From Bacteroides sp. 43_108 (GTDB lineage: Bacteria; Bacteroidota; Bacteroidia; Bacteroidales; Bacteroidaceae): a stretch of DNA of 12,906 bases. Below the pieces are notes generated by a model that ran no database searches, was not told where the DNA came from, and worked only from the letters and a program-made list of their open reading frames with translations. Within the stretch, counting starts at the first letter, position 1. Each line of letters begins with the position of its first letter. Below, piece after piece: positions 1-6,290 of the stretch. Position numbers and translations under genes: made by a program. The DNA lies in assembly GCA_001915545.1 (NCBI GenBank), contig MNQS01000212.1, positions 1-12,906 on the forward strand, read 5' to 3'.

Positions 1-111
1 GTCAAAGAAGTGTAAAGTCTTTCAGTAAAACTATACAAAAGACGTGAAGTGAATCAGTAAAAAACAGTTTTTCGTGTAAAGTAAATTCAGGCATAGTCAT
101 TACAAAACCTT

Positions 112-200
112 TAGTACTTCTTAAAAAGTATTAGACTACCTCTGCGCAAGTATTGCAATACCTTTTAGGCAGTATTCCAGTACTTGCTAAGAAGTACTGG
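112..200. repeat. Cluster of three inverted repeats with GTACT-like half sites
   Basis: Three dyads follow one another. The first, AGTACTT (113-119) with AAGTATT (126-132), has one G-T pair. The second is a perfect 12-bp palindrome, GTATTGCAATAC (150-161). The third has perfect 9-bp arms, CCAGTACTT (177-185) and AAGTACTGG (192-200), around a 6-base loop. They share the GTACT/GTATT word with the 40-bp palindrome downstream. They could be extra binding sites for the same regulator, a degenerate repeat, or the terminator of an unseen upstream gene. Only the dyads themselves are seen. Confidence 0.5.
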
Positions 201-365
201 GCGCAATATTAAGCGACATGCGACGCAACCTTAAATATGAAAAACGGGAATATCAACAAGCATATCATAAATGTAAATAAGCCGTTGAATAAAAGCTTAT
301 ATACGTCAAGCAAGCCATACAACATAATTTAACATATATTTCTGCAGTTTGATTTCGCTTTTATA

Positions 366-373
366 TACTTTTG
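366..373 (+). promoter_or_regulatory. Bacteroidota -7 promoter box of the ABC/GntR operon
   Basis: TACTTTTG matches the Bacteroidota -7 consensus TAnnTTTG exactly. It overlaps the left edge of the 40-bp palindrome, and the expected transcription start (about 380) falls inside the palindrome. The only upstream TTTG (348-351) is 14 bases away, shorter than the usual 17-23, so the -33 element is weak or absent. This would place the start codon at 437 about 55 bases into the mRNA. Confidence 0.55.
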
Positions 374-406
374 TACTGTACCACAATTGTGGTACAGTAC
401 AAAAGT
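367..406. promoter_or_regulatory. Perfect 40-bp palindrome, probable GntR operator
   Basis: Every base from 367 to 386 pairs with its partner from 406 back to 387. The half site reads ACTTTTGTACTGTACCACAA and contains GTAC twice. It covers the -7 box and the predicted transcription start of an operon whose third gene is a YtrA-type GntR repressor. GntR proteins bind as dimers to palindromes, and YtrA-group regulators typically repress their own ABC operon. Operator function is therefore a strong inference, although binding itself cannot be seen. A terminator role is unlikely because there is no loop and the palindrome sits directly on the promoter. Confidence 0.7.
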
Positions 407-436
407 TAAACATTTAATACATAAAAAGCACCTATT

Positions 437-1246
437 ATGATAGAGCTGAACAATGTAACCTATTGGTATACTGCTGACAAACCGGTAATTTCGGAAGCAT
501 CGGCACATATAGCCGAAGGCAGGATATACGGTCTGCTCGGGCTTAACGGCTCAGGAAAGACTACACTACTGAAGCTCATTTCAGGAATGCTGTTTCCCAA
601 GAAAGGCGAAATTGTCATTGCCGGAAACAATTCAAGGAACAGAGAAATAGCATATCTGCAGAACATTGCGTTTATGCCGGCAACTGTACAACTTCCCAAA
701 CAGAGCGTAGACAAATTCACATCATTGAACTCTGTGTTCTACCCTACTTTCAGCAAATCAGTACTTATGGATTGTCTGAACGAGTTCGACATCGATTATG
801 ATACGCCCAACCTCGAACAGTTGTCTTTGGGACAGAAGCACAAATTCATGTTTTCGTTTCTGCTGTCTCTCGGTACAAAAGTACTGCTTCTCGACGAACC
901 GCTGAACGGCATGGACCTGCCGTCGCGGAATGCATTCAGAAGGTTGCTGATGAGACACCTTGATGACAGCCGGACTGCCGTAATATCTACACATGTCATG
1001 AAAGACATTGAAAACATACTGTTGGACGTGATGATTATCAGAAACGACGGTTCATTTTTCTGTAAATCGATAAATGAGCTTTCAAACGAATACTCATTCG
1101 GCATCAGCAGCAGTACAGAAAATGCAGTGTACCATGAAGTATGCCCTGAAGGATATAAGGTATTGAGGAAGAAAGGTATGGAGGAAGAGAGCGACATACC
1201 ATTGGAAATATTGTTCAACGCCGTAATCAAAGGAGGTATAAAATGA
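437..1246 (+). CDS. ABC transporter ATP-binding protein
   Basis: This 269-residue cytoplasmic ATPase would power the membrane protein encoded next. Visible motifs in order are Walker A GLNGSGKTT (35-43), signature LSLGQ (129-133), Walker B VLLLDEP with catalytic E154, and the switch histidine in STHV (H186). A tail of about 70 residues after the core does not resemble a known domain to me. At the Q-loop position the sequence reads AFMPATVQ, so the usual glutamine is displaced or missing. It is the first gene of a three-gene operon; its stop overlaps the next start by four bases (ATGA). The promoter and palindrome lie directly upstream, so expression is probably controlled by the GntR protein at the operon's end. 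The transported substrate is unknown. In related YtrA-linked operons the system is usually an exporter responding to envelope stress or antibiotics. Confidence 0.93.
   Translation: MIELNNVTYWYTADKPVISEASAHIAEGRIYGLLGLNGSGKTTLLKLISGMLFPKKGEIVIAGNNSRNREIAYLQNIAFMPATVQLPKQSVDKFTSLNSVFYPTFSKSVLMDCLNEFDIDYDTPNLEQLSLGQKHKFMFSFLLSLGTKVLLLDEPLNGMDLPSRNAFRRLLMRHLDDSRTAVISTHVMKDIENILLDVMIIRNDGSFFCKSINELSNEYSFGISSSTENAVYHEVCPEGYKVLRKKGMEEESDIPLEILFNAVIKGGIK
1229..1237 (+). promoter_or_regulatory. Strong Shine-Dalgarno sequence for the ABC-2 membrane gene
   Basis: AAAGGAGGT lies five bases before the ATG at 1243, inside the last codons of the ATPase gene (Lys-Gly-Gly). It is close to a full match to the anti-SD. 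No other start in this window has a comparable site, as expected for Bacteroidota. With the 4-base ATGA overlap, it suggests reinitiation or coupled translation of the permease. Confidence 0.7.
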
Positions 1247-1938
1247 AAACTTTCAGCTTGAAAAGGATGATGCAGCTTTGCCGTCTTCAGATAAATGAGA
1301 TATACGGAACCAACAAAATCAAGACTCTTACACTGGCAATATGCCTCATCATTGCAATTTCACTGCTTGCTTTAATCACGAATTCATGGGACGCAAGCGA
1401 AAGTGTAGAGGCTACAGAAAGAATGCTCGTTACGATATCAGCTGTACAATTCATAGCTCTCCATACAGATATGGTGACAAAGAGGCAAACTATACCAGCT
1501 TCGACACTAGAGAAATACGTGGCACTATATGTAGAAACACTGTTGATCATCATTGCCTTTACGATGCTGTCCATACCTATAGCATCGGCATTTCTCACCG
1601 CAGTATCGGCAATCATGGGCCAAGGCGACGGTCTGATTACAGTATTTTTCCGAATAGACATTGGCTCAGCATATGGCATAACCTACAGTCTATTCATACT
1701 GACATGGTTCCAAATGTTCGTGATTTCAAGGAAACGATATTCAAAACTAGCTTTCTGGAGTATAATCATCGGCATGTGCATAATGTTTATACTCCCGTTG
1801 GCAATAGCAGACTACATAGAAGAAACCGCCGCAAGAATCATAGCCATCGTTGTTGCAGCGGCAATGGCGGTCTTCTGCTTTGTGTGGGGATACAGACTTC
1901 TGAAAAACTTTGAAATGGACACTAAAGAAAATGACTGA
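1243..1938 (+). CDS. ABC-2-type membrane protein (permease partner)
   Basis: This 231-residue hydrophobic protein of the inner membrane is probably the membrane half of the transporter. About five to six helices are visible: residues 28-46, a weaker one near 62-76, 93-122 (perhaps two), 143-161, 168-189 and 196-216. Between the second and third is RQTIPASTLEKY. A PAS..EK motif of this kind recurs in Bacteroidota ABC-2-like membrane proteins beside YtrA-type regulators; I recall this from family knowledge and have not searched it. The start overlaps the ATPase stop by four bases and has the only strong ribosome-binding site in the window. The end overlaps the GntR start by eight bases. At 231 residues a dimer would be needed for a full exporter. 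The substrate is not predictable. Confidence 0.85.
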   Translation: MKTFSLKRMMQLCRLQINEIYGTNKIKTLTLAICLIIAISLLALITNSWDASESVEATERMLVTISAVQFIALHTDMVTKRQTIPASTLEKYVALYVETLLIIIAFTMLSIPIASAFLTAVSAIMGQGDGLITVFFRIDIGSAYGITYSLFILTWFQMFVISRKRYSKLAFWSIIIGMCIMFILPLAIADYIEETAARIIAIVVAAAMAVFCFVWGYRLLKNFEMDTKEND

Positions 1939-2308
1939 CTTCAGGAATGACAAAGCCATATATCTGCAGATGGCCGACAGAATCTGCGATGACATTCTTT
2001 CCGGACGGTACGGCGCCGGAGAACGAATACCCAGTGTCAGGGAGCAGTCGGAAACTCTGCAGGTAAACACAAATACTGTCGTAAGGGCATACGACAACCT
2101 CACGAGATTGGGAATAATATACACCAAACGAGGAATGGGATACTTCGTCTCAGAATATGCACGCACGTGCATATTGGAGAACAGACGAAAGGCATTCATG
2201 GAAGAAAAACTTCCAGAACTGTTCCGTCAGATGAAACTCCTGGATATTCCGATAGAAACGGTTGACGGCCTTTGGGAGAAATTCGAGCAAAAGAATCCTA
2301 AAGGATAA
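1931..2308 (+). CDS. GntR-family transcriptional regulator, YtrA subfamily
   Basis: This is a 125-residue DNA-binding protein. An N-terminal winged helix-turn-helix spans about residues 8-74, with typical GntR sequence around SGRYGAGERIPSVRE, the recognition region VNTNTVVRAYDNL, and the wing KRGMGYFV. The rest is a tail of only about 50 residues, predicted helical, with no room for a ligand domain. That fits the YtrA subfamily, where the tail serves dimerisation. I chose the ATG at 1931, which overlaps the permease stop by eight bases. An in-frame ATG at 1910 would add MKWTLKK but lies deep in the permease gene and does not fit the family's N-terminus. Being last in the ABC operon, with a perfect palindrome on the operon promoter, it is probably an autorepressor. 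Confidence 0.9.
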   Translation: MTDFRNDKAIYLQMADRICDDILSGRYGAGERIPSVREQSETLQVNTNTVVRAYDNLTRLGIIYTKRGMGYFVSEYARTCILENRRKAFMEEKLPELFRQMKLLDIPIETVDGLWEKFEQKNPKG

Positions 2309-2341
2309 CCCTCAACGAACGGATTATATTGCATACACATA

Positions 2342-2390
2342 AAAGTAAAACGGCAAACACCAGTCAATATGATGTTTGCCGTTCTACTTT
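2342..2390. terminator. Bidirectional terminator between the GntR and DPP IV genes
   Basis: The arms 2342-2359 and 2373-2390 pair over 18 bases with one mismatch, around a 13-base loop; the core is ACGGCAAACA with TGTTTGCCGT. The two genes converge here. A-rich sequence before the left arm and T-rich sequence in the right arm make the hairpin suitable as a terminator for both strands. Confidence 0.8.
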
Positions 2391-2425
2391 ACGATTAAAT
2401 ATCTGATAATACCTATACAGCGATA

Positions 2426-4618
2426 TCACTTCATAAGATTAGAATCAAAGAAGTTCTCTATGCGGTTGAAGAGATGCAAGCGTGTGTTGCCTCCTGAGAT
2501 TCCGTGGTTGCGGTTGGTATATACCTGCATGTCGAACTGTGTGCCCTGCTGTACGAGCACTTCAGAATACTCTGCGGTGTTCTGGAAATGCACATTATCA
2601 TCTGCTGTTCCGTGGCAGAGAAGAAGTTTGCCGCTGAGGTTGCGGCTGCGGTGCAGAGGCGAGATGTCATATCCGTCAGGATTCTCCTGCGGAGTACGCA
2701 TGTATCTTTCTGTGTAAGCGCTGTCGTAGAAACGCCAGTCGGTGACAGGTGCAACGGCAACTCCGCAATTGAAGACCTTTCTGCCTTCGCTCATAGACAT
2801 GATGGTGTTGAAACCACCGAAACTCCATCCCCAGATGGCAATGCGGTCCTTGTCGACATACGGCTGAGATGCAAGATAAAGCGCTGTTTCAACCTGGTCC
2901 TTTGATTCCTTATCGCCCATGGCCATATATGTGCACTTCTGGAAATCGGCGCCACGTCCGCCGGTTCCGCGTCCGTCAACACAAACAACTATATAACCTT
3001 TCTGTGCAAGTCGCTGTTCCCAAATGAGTCCGCCGTAGAAACCGTTGCTGAAAGCATTGCGTACCTGTTGGTCGCCAGGTCCGCTGTACTGATACATGAT
3101 GACCGGATACTTCTTAGACGTACTGAAATCGGCTGGCTTGACCATCCATCCGTTGAGCGAAATGCCCTCGCTTGTGGTAAATGTGAAGAACTCCTGACTA
3201 CCTCGTCCGAGAGAAGAGTACATAGACTTGAGTTCTGCATTATCCTCAAGAACCTTAAGCTGCTTGCCACCAGAAGTGTACAAAGAAGTCACAGAAGGTG
3301 TGTTGATATCAGAGAATACGTTGACAAAATAGCGGCATCCCTTGCTGAATGTTGCCGAATTCCATCCTTTGTTTTCTGTGATACGAACGCTCTTTCCGTT
3401 CATGTCAACCTTATATATATACTTTTCAAGAGGATTGCCGTCGTTTGCAGCATAGTAGAAATATTTTCCGTCAGTGCCGTAATAGTCTGAAACTACAAAC
3501 TTGCCTTTGGTGAGCTGACGAACCAATGTACCGTTAAGCGTATAGAGGTAAAGGTGATTATAGCCGTCGCGTTCACTCATGAGTACAAATCTGTCGCCTG
3601 AAAAATCCAGATTGTCGTAAACGTTTGTTTCAATATATTTCTCTGCCTGATCACGTACGGCAAGCTGGCAGATGGTAGAACGGACATTCGCCATGTAGAT
3701 GTCAAGACGATTCTGATGTCTGTTCTGTGTTATGACAGCAAGCTTGTCGGCATCGCCGGTAAACTGTATGCGTGTGATGTATCCGTCCTTGTCGAGCGGA
3801 AGCTGCATGGTGCGTGTCACACGGCTCTTGATGTCGTAGCTGAGTACTGATACTTTGGAATTCTGCTCGCCGGCCTTAGGATACTTGTATGTATAAGCAC
3901 CTGGATAGAGTGCATTCTCTGTGAGCTTAGGCATGTCGCCCTGATAGCAAGGGAATGAGAATGTCTTCACGTCAGTTTCGTCAAAACGAATCCATGCAAG
4001 CATCTTGCTGTCGCTGCTGAAATCGTATGCACAGTTGAACTGGAATTCTTCTTCGTACACCCAGTCCGGCTTACCATTGATTATCTTGTTGCGCTCTCCG
4101 TCTTTTGTTATCTGACTCTCGCTGTTGTTGAAAAGCAGTTTCACAAGGAAAATGTTGTTGTCGCGTACGAAAGCAATCATTGTTCCGTCAGGCGAGAACT
4201 TAGGACATTCCTGCGGACCGTTCTTGGAAAGTTCCACAAGAGTGTTGTTGCGGATGTTGTATATGTAATAATCTGCAGTATAGGAACGTCTGTAGATAGG
4301 CTTACGGTTGGTCTCGATAAGTATGTTGGCTTCGTCAGGCGACATGATGTAACCGCTGAAAGAGCCGAGCTTAGGACCTCTGGCCTTATCGATATCGAAA
4401 AGAGTCTGCACAGTACCGCCGTTCTTGAAGGAGCAGCGCATGATTTTCTTTCCGTCCTGACTTATCTGCAAATAAGTTTCTCCATCAGACATAGGACGTA
4501 TGCCCCTTATCTGCTTTTCACGGTACTTGCCGTTCACAATGTCTTCCAGCTGTATGGTCTGGGCTGTGATGCCCAAAGCTGTCAGCAAACAGATTGCCAT
4601 CAAATAAAGTTTTTTCAT
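2426..4618 (-). CDS. Dipeptidyl peptidase IV, S9B family serine peptidase
   Basis: This 730-residue enzyme should remove X-Pro or X-Ala dipeptides from peptide N-termini in the periplasm, as DPP IV does in asaccharolytic or peptide-using Bacteroidales. A signal peptide with likely cleavage after ITA (residue 19) is followed by the N-terminal beta-propeller region. That region contains the substrate amino-end binding motif DWVYEE (185-190). A C-terminal alpha/beta-hydrolase domain follows. The catalytic residues are Ser599 in GWSFGG, Asp673 in HGTADDNVH and His705 in NHG; the Asp-His spacing of 32 equals that of human DPP IV. I place the start at 4618 (MKKLYLM). An extension to 4780 would put coding sequence over the -7 box at 4697-4704 and hide the signal peptide. 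It is transcribed alone, divergent from the DUF4230 pair. Confidence 0.95.
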   Translation of the reverse strand: MKKLYLMAICLLTALGITAQTIQLEDIVNGKYREKQIRGIRPMSDGETYLQISQDGKKIMRCSFKNGGTVQTLFDIDKARGPKLGSFSGYIMSPDEANILIETNRKPIYRRSYTADYYIYNIRNNTLVELSKNGPQECPKFSPDGTMIAFVRDNNIFLVKLLFNNSESQITKDGERNKIINGKPDWVYEEEFQFNCAYDFSSDSKMLAWIRFDETDVKTFSFPCYQGDMPKLTENALYPGAYTYKYPKAGEQNSKVSVLSYDIKSRVTRTMQLPLDKDGYITRIQFTGDADKLAVITQNRHQNRLDIYMANVRSTICQLAVRDQAEKYIETNVYDNLDFSGDRFVLMSERDGYNHLYLYTLNGTLVRQLTKGKFVVSDYYGTDGKYFYYAANDGNPLEKYIYKVDMNGKSVRITENKGWNSATFSKGCRYFVNVFSDINTPSVTSLYTSGGKQLKVLEDNAELKSMYSSLGRGSQEFFTFTTSEGISLNGWMVKPADFSTSKKYPVIMYQYSGPGDQQVRNAFSNGFYGGLIWEQRLAQKGYIVVCVDGRGTGGRGADFQKCTYMAMGDKESKDQVETALYLASQPYVDKDRIAIWGWSFGGFNTIMSMSEGRKVFNCGVAVAPVTDWRFYDSAYTERYMRTPQENPDGYDISPLHRSRNLSGKLLLCHGTADDNVHFQNTAEYSEVLVQQGTQFDMQVYTNRNHGISGGNTRLHLFNRIENFFDSNLMK

Positions 4619-4634
4619 AATATGTTTGTATTTG

Positions 4635-4688
4635 TCTTGATTGCTATAAACCATCAAGAGACTCATTAATGGTGAGCACTGTCTTGAT
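4635..4688 (-). repeat. Leader of the DPP IV gene with three copies of an ATCAAGA word
   Basis: On the + strand TCTTGAT occurs at 4635-4641 and 4682-4688, and its complement ATCAAGA at 4653-4659. The middle copy could pair with either outer copy, giving two mutually exclusive hairpins in the roughly 70-base untranslated leader. A third small dyad, ACCAT/ATGGT (4650-4654 and 4669-4673), overlaps these. The pairing is seen; any regulatory role is speculation. Confidence 0.35.
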
Positions 4689-4696
4689 AAGCTACA

Positions 4697-4704
4697 CAAA
4701 AATA
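4697..4704 (-). promoter_or_regulatory. -7 promoter box for the DPP IV gene
   Basis: Read on the minus strand, TATTTTTG matches TAnnTTTG. A TTTG at 4730-4727 lies 22 bases upstream, within the 17-23 range reported for Bacteroidota promoters, so both elements are present. The predicted leader before the ATG at 4618 is about 70 bases. Confidence 0.6.
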
Positions 4705-4790
4705 GCTGTTTTAGCCGAGAATTGTACAAACTTTGTTTCCAAAACGAAGATTTGCGACCTATGAGTGAACATAATAACACAAAATAGAAT

Positions 4791-4798
4791 TATATTTG
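4791..4798 (+). promoter_or_regulatory. -7 promoter box for the DUF4230 pair
   Basis: TATATTTG matches TAnnTTTG and lies 44 bases before the ATG at 4843. No TTG or TTTG is found at the expected -33 distance. Together with the minus-strand box at 4697-4704 it forms a divergent promoter region for the DPP IV gene and the DUF4230 genes. Confidence 0.5.
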
Positions 4799-4842
4799 AT
4801 AGATGAGATAACAGAACTCTTCATATAAAAAATTCATTTTTT

Positions 4843-5499
4843 ATGGACTGGACAAGAATTTGCAAATCACTTCCTATGATATTCTTACTGACATCGCTTA
4901 TATGTGCTTGCGGAAACGATGAAGAAAAACAGGAGGCAGAAACAGAAAAGACAGAGGTGCAGACTATTCCCACCAAGGAACAGGTGCTTGGAGAAATAAA
5001 GACCAGCGGAGACCTGGTTACAACAGAACTGAAGATACGCAAGATTGCATTGTACGACACGAGCAAAAGCGAAAAGTTCTCTATAACCGATATCAAGACG
5101 TGGAAATACGGAGACAGGAAATGCATTGTTCCACTGGAAATAAGCATCAAGTACGGTTATGACATAAACGACATCACAGCCAACGACATCATTATCGACA
5201 ATGACAGTTCGGCCATTGTGGTAAAACTCCCGAAGCCGAAAATAATTGATTCAAGCTACAATACATATATCGACGAAAAATCGGTTGTCAGCATGTCAAC
5301 CGGCATGCGTTCTCCGATAGGACATGCAGAAATTGAGGAAATCAGGAAAAAGGCTTATGATTCTGTTATGAAGCAGGACTTGACCGGCATTGTCGGCGAC
5401 GAGGTTGAAAAAAACACAACCACACTGCTTGAGTCTATGCTTCGCGGTATGGGCTTCACGAATATTACGGTCGTGACACACAAACAGGCCGGATTCTGA
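4843..5499 (+). CDS. DUF4230-family lipoprotein
   Basis: This is a 218-residue predicted lipoprotein. The first 23 residues have basic residues, a hydrophobic stretch and a lipobox-like LICAC, so Cys23 would be lipidated. An acidic, glutamate- and lysine-rich linker follows (about 26-42). From about residue 50 the sequence resembles DUF4230 (PF14014): GDLVTTELKIRKI, the strand IVPLEISIKYGYDIND, and IVVKLPKPKI. A helical C-terminal region ends in LLESMLRGMGFTNITV. The next gene encodes a paralogue, and the two align over the same elements. The function of DUF4230 proteins is unknown to me; an envelope role is suggested only by the signal. I kept the first ATG because the internal ATG would leave a very short signal peptide without positive charge. 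The promoter box at 4791 fits this start. Confidence 0.8.
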   Translation: MDWTRICKSLPMIFLLTSLICACGNDEEKQEAETEKTEVQTIPTKEQVLGEIKTSGDLVTTELKIRKIALYDTSKSEKFSITDIKTWKYGDRKCIVPLEISIKYGYDINDITANDIIIDNDSSAIVVKLPKPKIIDSSYNTYIDEKSVVSMSTGMRSPIGHAEIEEIRKKAYDSVMKQDLTGIVGDEVEKNTTTLLESMLRGMGFTNITVVTHKQAGF

Positions 5500-5563
5500 C
5501 CGATTCAGAATATACAGGCTAAACAAACAGTACTTTTCTGACTTTACACTAAAATCTAAAGAA

Positions 5564-6244
5564 ATGACAAGCAATAAAAAACAATCGGGGTTCTGGACAA
5601 GAATGTCCAAAGCGATAGGAAGCATTTTCGTCCCTTCAAAAATAATAATGTACCTCATCGGTATTGCGGCTATAGTTGTCGCAACCGTGTTGATAACAAG
5701 AAAGTGCATGTCGGAGAAAGAACCGGCATATGAAGGTCTGGTTATTGAAGAGACACCAATACTAATAGAAGACATAAGACCCAAAGGGGAACTATATGTA
5801 TACAACATGGTGGTGGAAGACTATACGACAGAACAGCGCACCAGCATGTTCCTGGGCATCATACCGCAGAAACATACTTGTGTGCAGATGCTGAAACAGA
5901 GCATAAGCTACAAGATTGACCTCGACAAGGTGAAGTATACGCCGGACAGCGCAAACGTTGTTTTCGTTGAACTGCCAGAAGTGGAATATGTAGCTTCAAC
6001 GCAGGATTCACCTTTCGTTTCGGACGACGAGGAATATTGGAAAACAGCCATGCCTAACACCAATGCAATGAAAAGCAGAGTGGAAAGACAGATAAAAAGG
6101 AAATACGACACCCCTGCGACAAGGGAATTGGCAAGGAAGAATGCCCAGATAAAATTAACAGTACTGCTTAGAAAACTCGGAGTTGAACCACGATTCACCG
6201 GAAGCATTACCAAGAATGACGAAGCAGGTAAAATAGGAAAATAA
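5564..6244 (+). CDS. DUF4230-family membrane-anchored protein
   Basis: This 226-residue protein has a basic N-terminus of about 28 residues and a single membrane helix (about 29-46, IMYLIGIAAIVVATVLI). Its domain should lie outside the cytoplasm. The DUF4230-like region contains GELYVYNMVVEDY, SISYKIDLDKVKYTPDS and VVFVELPEVEY, with a helical C-terminal segment LTVLLRKLGVEPRFT. These line up with the equivalent elements of the lipoprotein upstream, 64 bases away. No separate promoter with a full TAnnTTTG box was found between them (only TACTTTTC), so they are probably co-transcribed. The pair may be partners or diverged duplicates in the envelope; the biochemical role is unknown. The gene ends just before the convergent terminator. 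Confidence 0.78.
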   Translation: MTSNKKQSGFWTRMSKAIGSIFVPSKIIMYLIGIAAIVVATVLITRKCMSEKEPAYEGLVIEETPILIEDIRPKGELYVYNMVVEDYTTEQRTSMFLGIIPQKHTCVQMLKQSISYKIDLDKVKYTPDSANVVFVELPEVEYVASTQDSPFVSDDEEYWKTAMPNTNAMKSRVERQIKRKYDTPATRELARKNAQIKLTVLLRKLGVEPRFTGSITKNDEAGKIGK

Positions 6245-6255
6245 AAAAGAAAGGT

Positions 6256-6290
6256 GCAGGGACGCTCAAATATTATAAAGGCGTCCCTGC
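6256..6290. terminator. Convergent terminator hairpin overlapping the end of the radical SAM gene
   Basis: GCAGGGACGC (6256-6265) and GCGTCCCTGC (6281-6290) are perfect 10-bp arms. The right arm is also coding: it specifies the Gln-Gly-Arg near the C-terminus of the minus-strand radical SAM protein, and the stop codon sits in the loop at 6266-6268. On the minus strand the hairpin is followed by a T-rich run; on the + strand by GTTTTG. It can serve both converging genes. Confidence 0.75.

Larger units (their letters stand above)
1..436. other. Gene-free leader upstream of the ABC/GntR operon
   Basis: I find no convincing coding region, tRNA or mobile-element end here. The stretch is AT-rich. 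It holds a cluster of short inverted repeats built on AGTACT/AGTATT words (about 112-200). Near its right end it has a -7-type promoter box and a perfect 40-bp palindrome. Weak direct repeats (GTGTAAAGT followed by TTCAG) occur near 10-25 and 74-90, but are too short to interpret. The gene to the left lies outside the window, so I cannot tell whether this region also serves a gene there. Confidence 0.6.

Noticed and set aside
112..200. CRISPR array
   Set aside because: The repeats are short dyads of unequal sequence with no regular spacers, and no cas gene is present.
796..1230. Antisense open frame over the ATPase gene
   Set aside because: It is the complement of well-conserved ABC motifs, without its own promoter or recognisable protein.
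1341..1913. 190-codon open frame on the + strand inside the ABC-2 membrane gene
   Set aside because: It is rich in His, Arg and Ser with no domain-like pattern and overlaps a gene with clear membrane helices and operon context.
3068..3490. Open frames on the + strand opposite the DPP IV gene
   Set aside because: They are shadows of a long conserved gene and show no domain or initiation signal.
4619..4780. 54-residue N-terminal extension of the DPP IV gene
   Set aside because: It would bury the signal peptide, overlap the -7 box at 4697-4704, and has no resemblance to the family's N-terminus.
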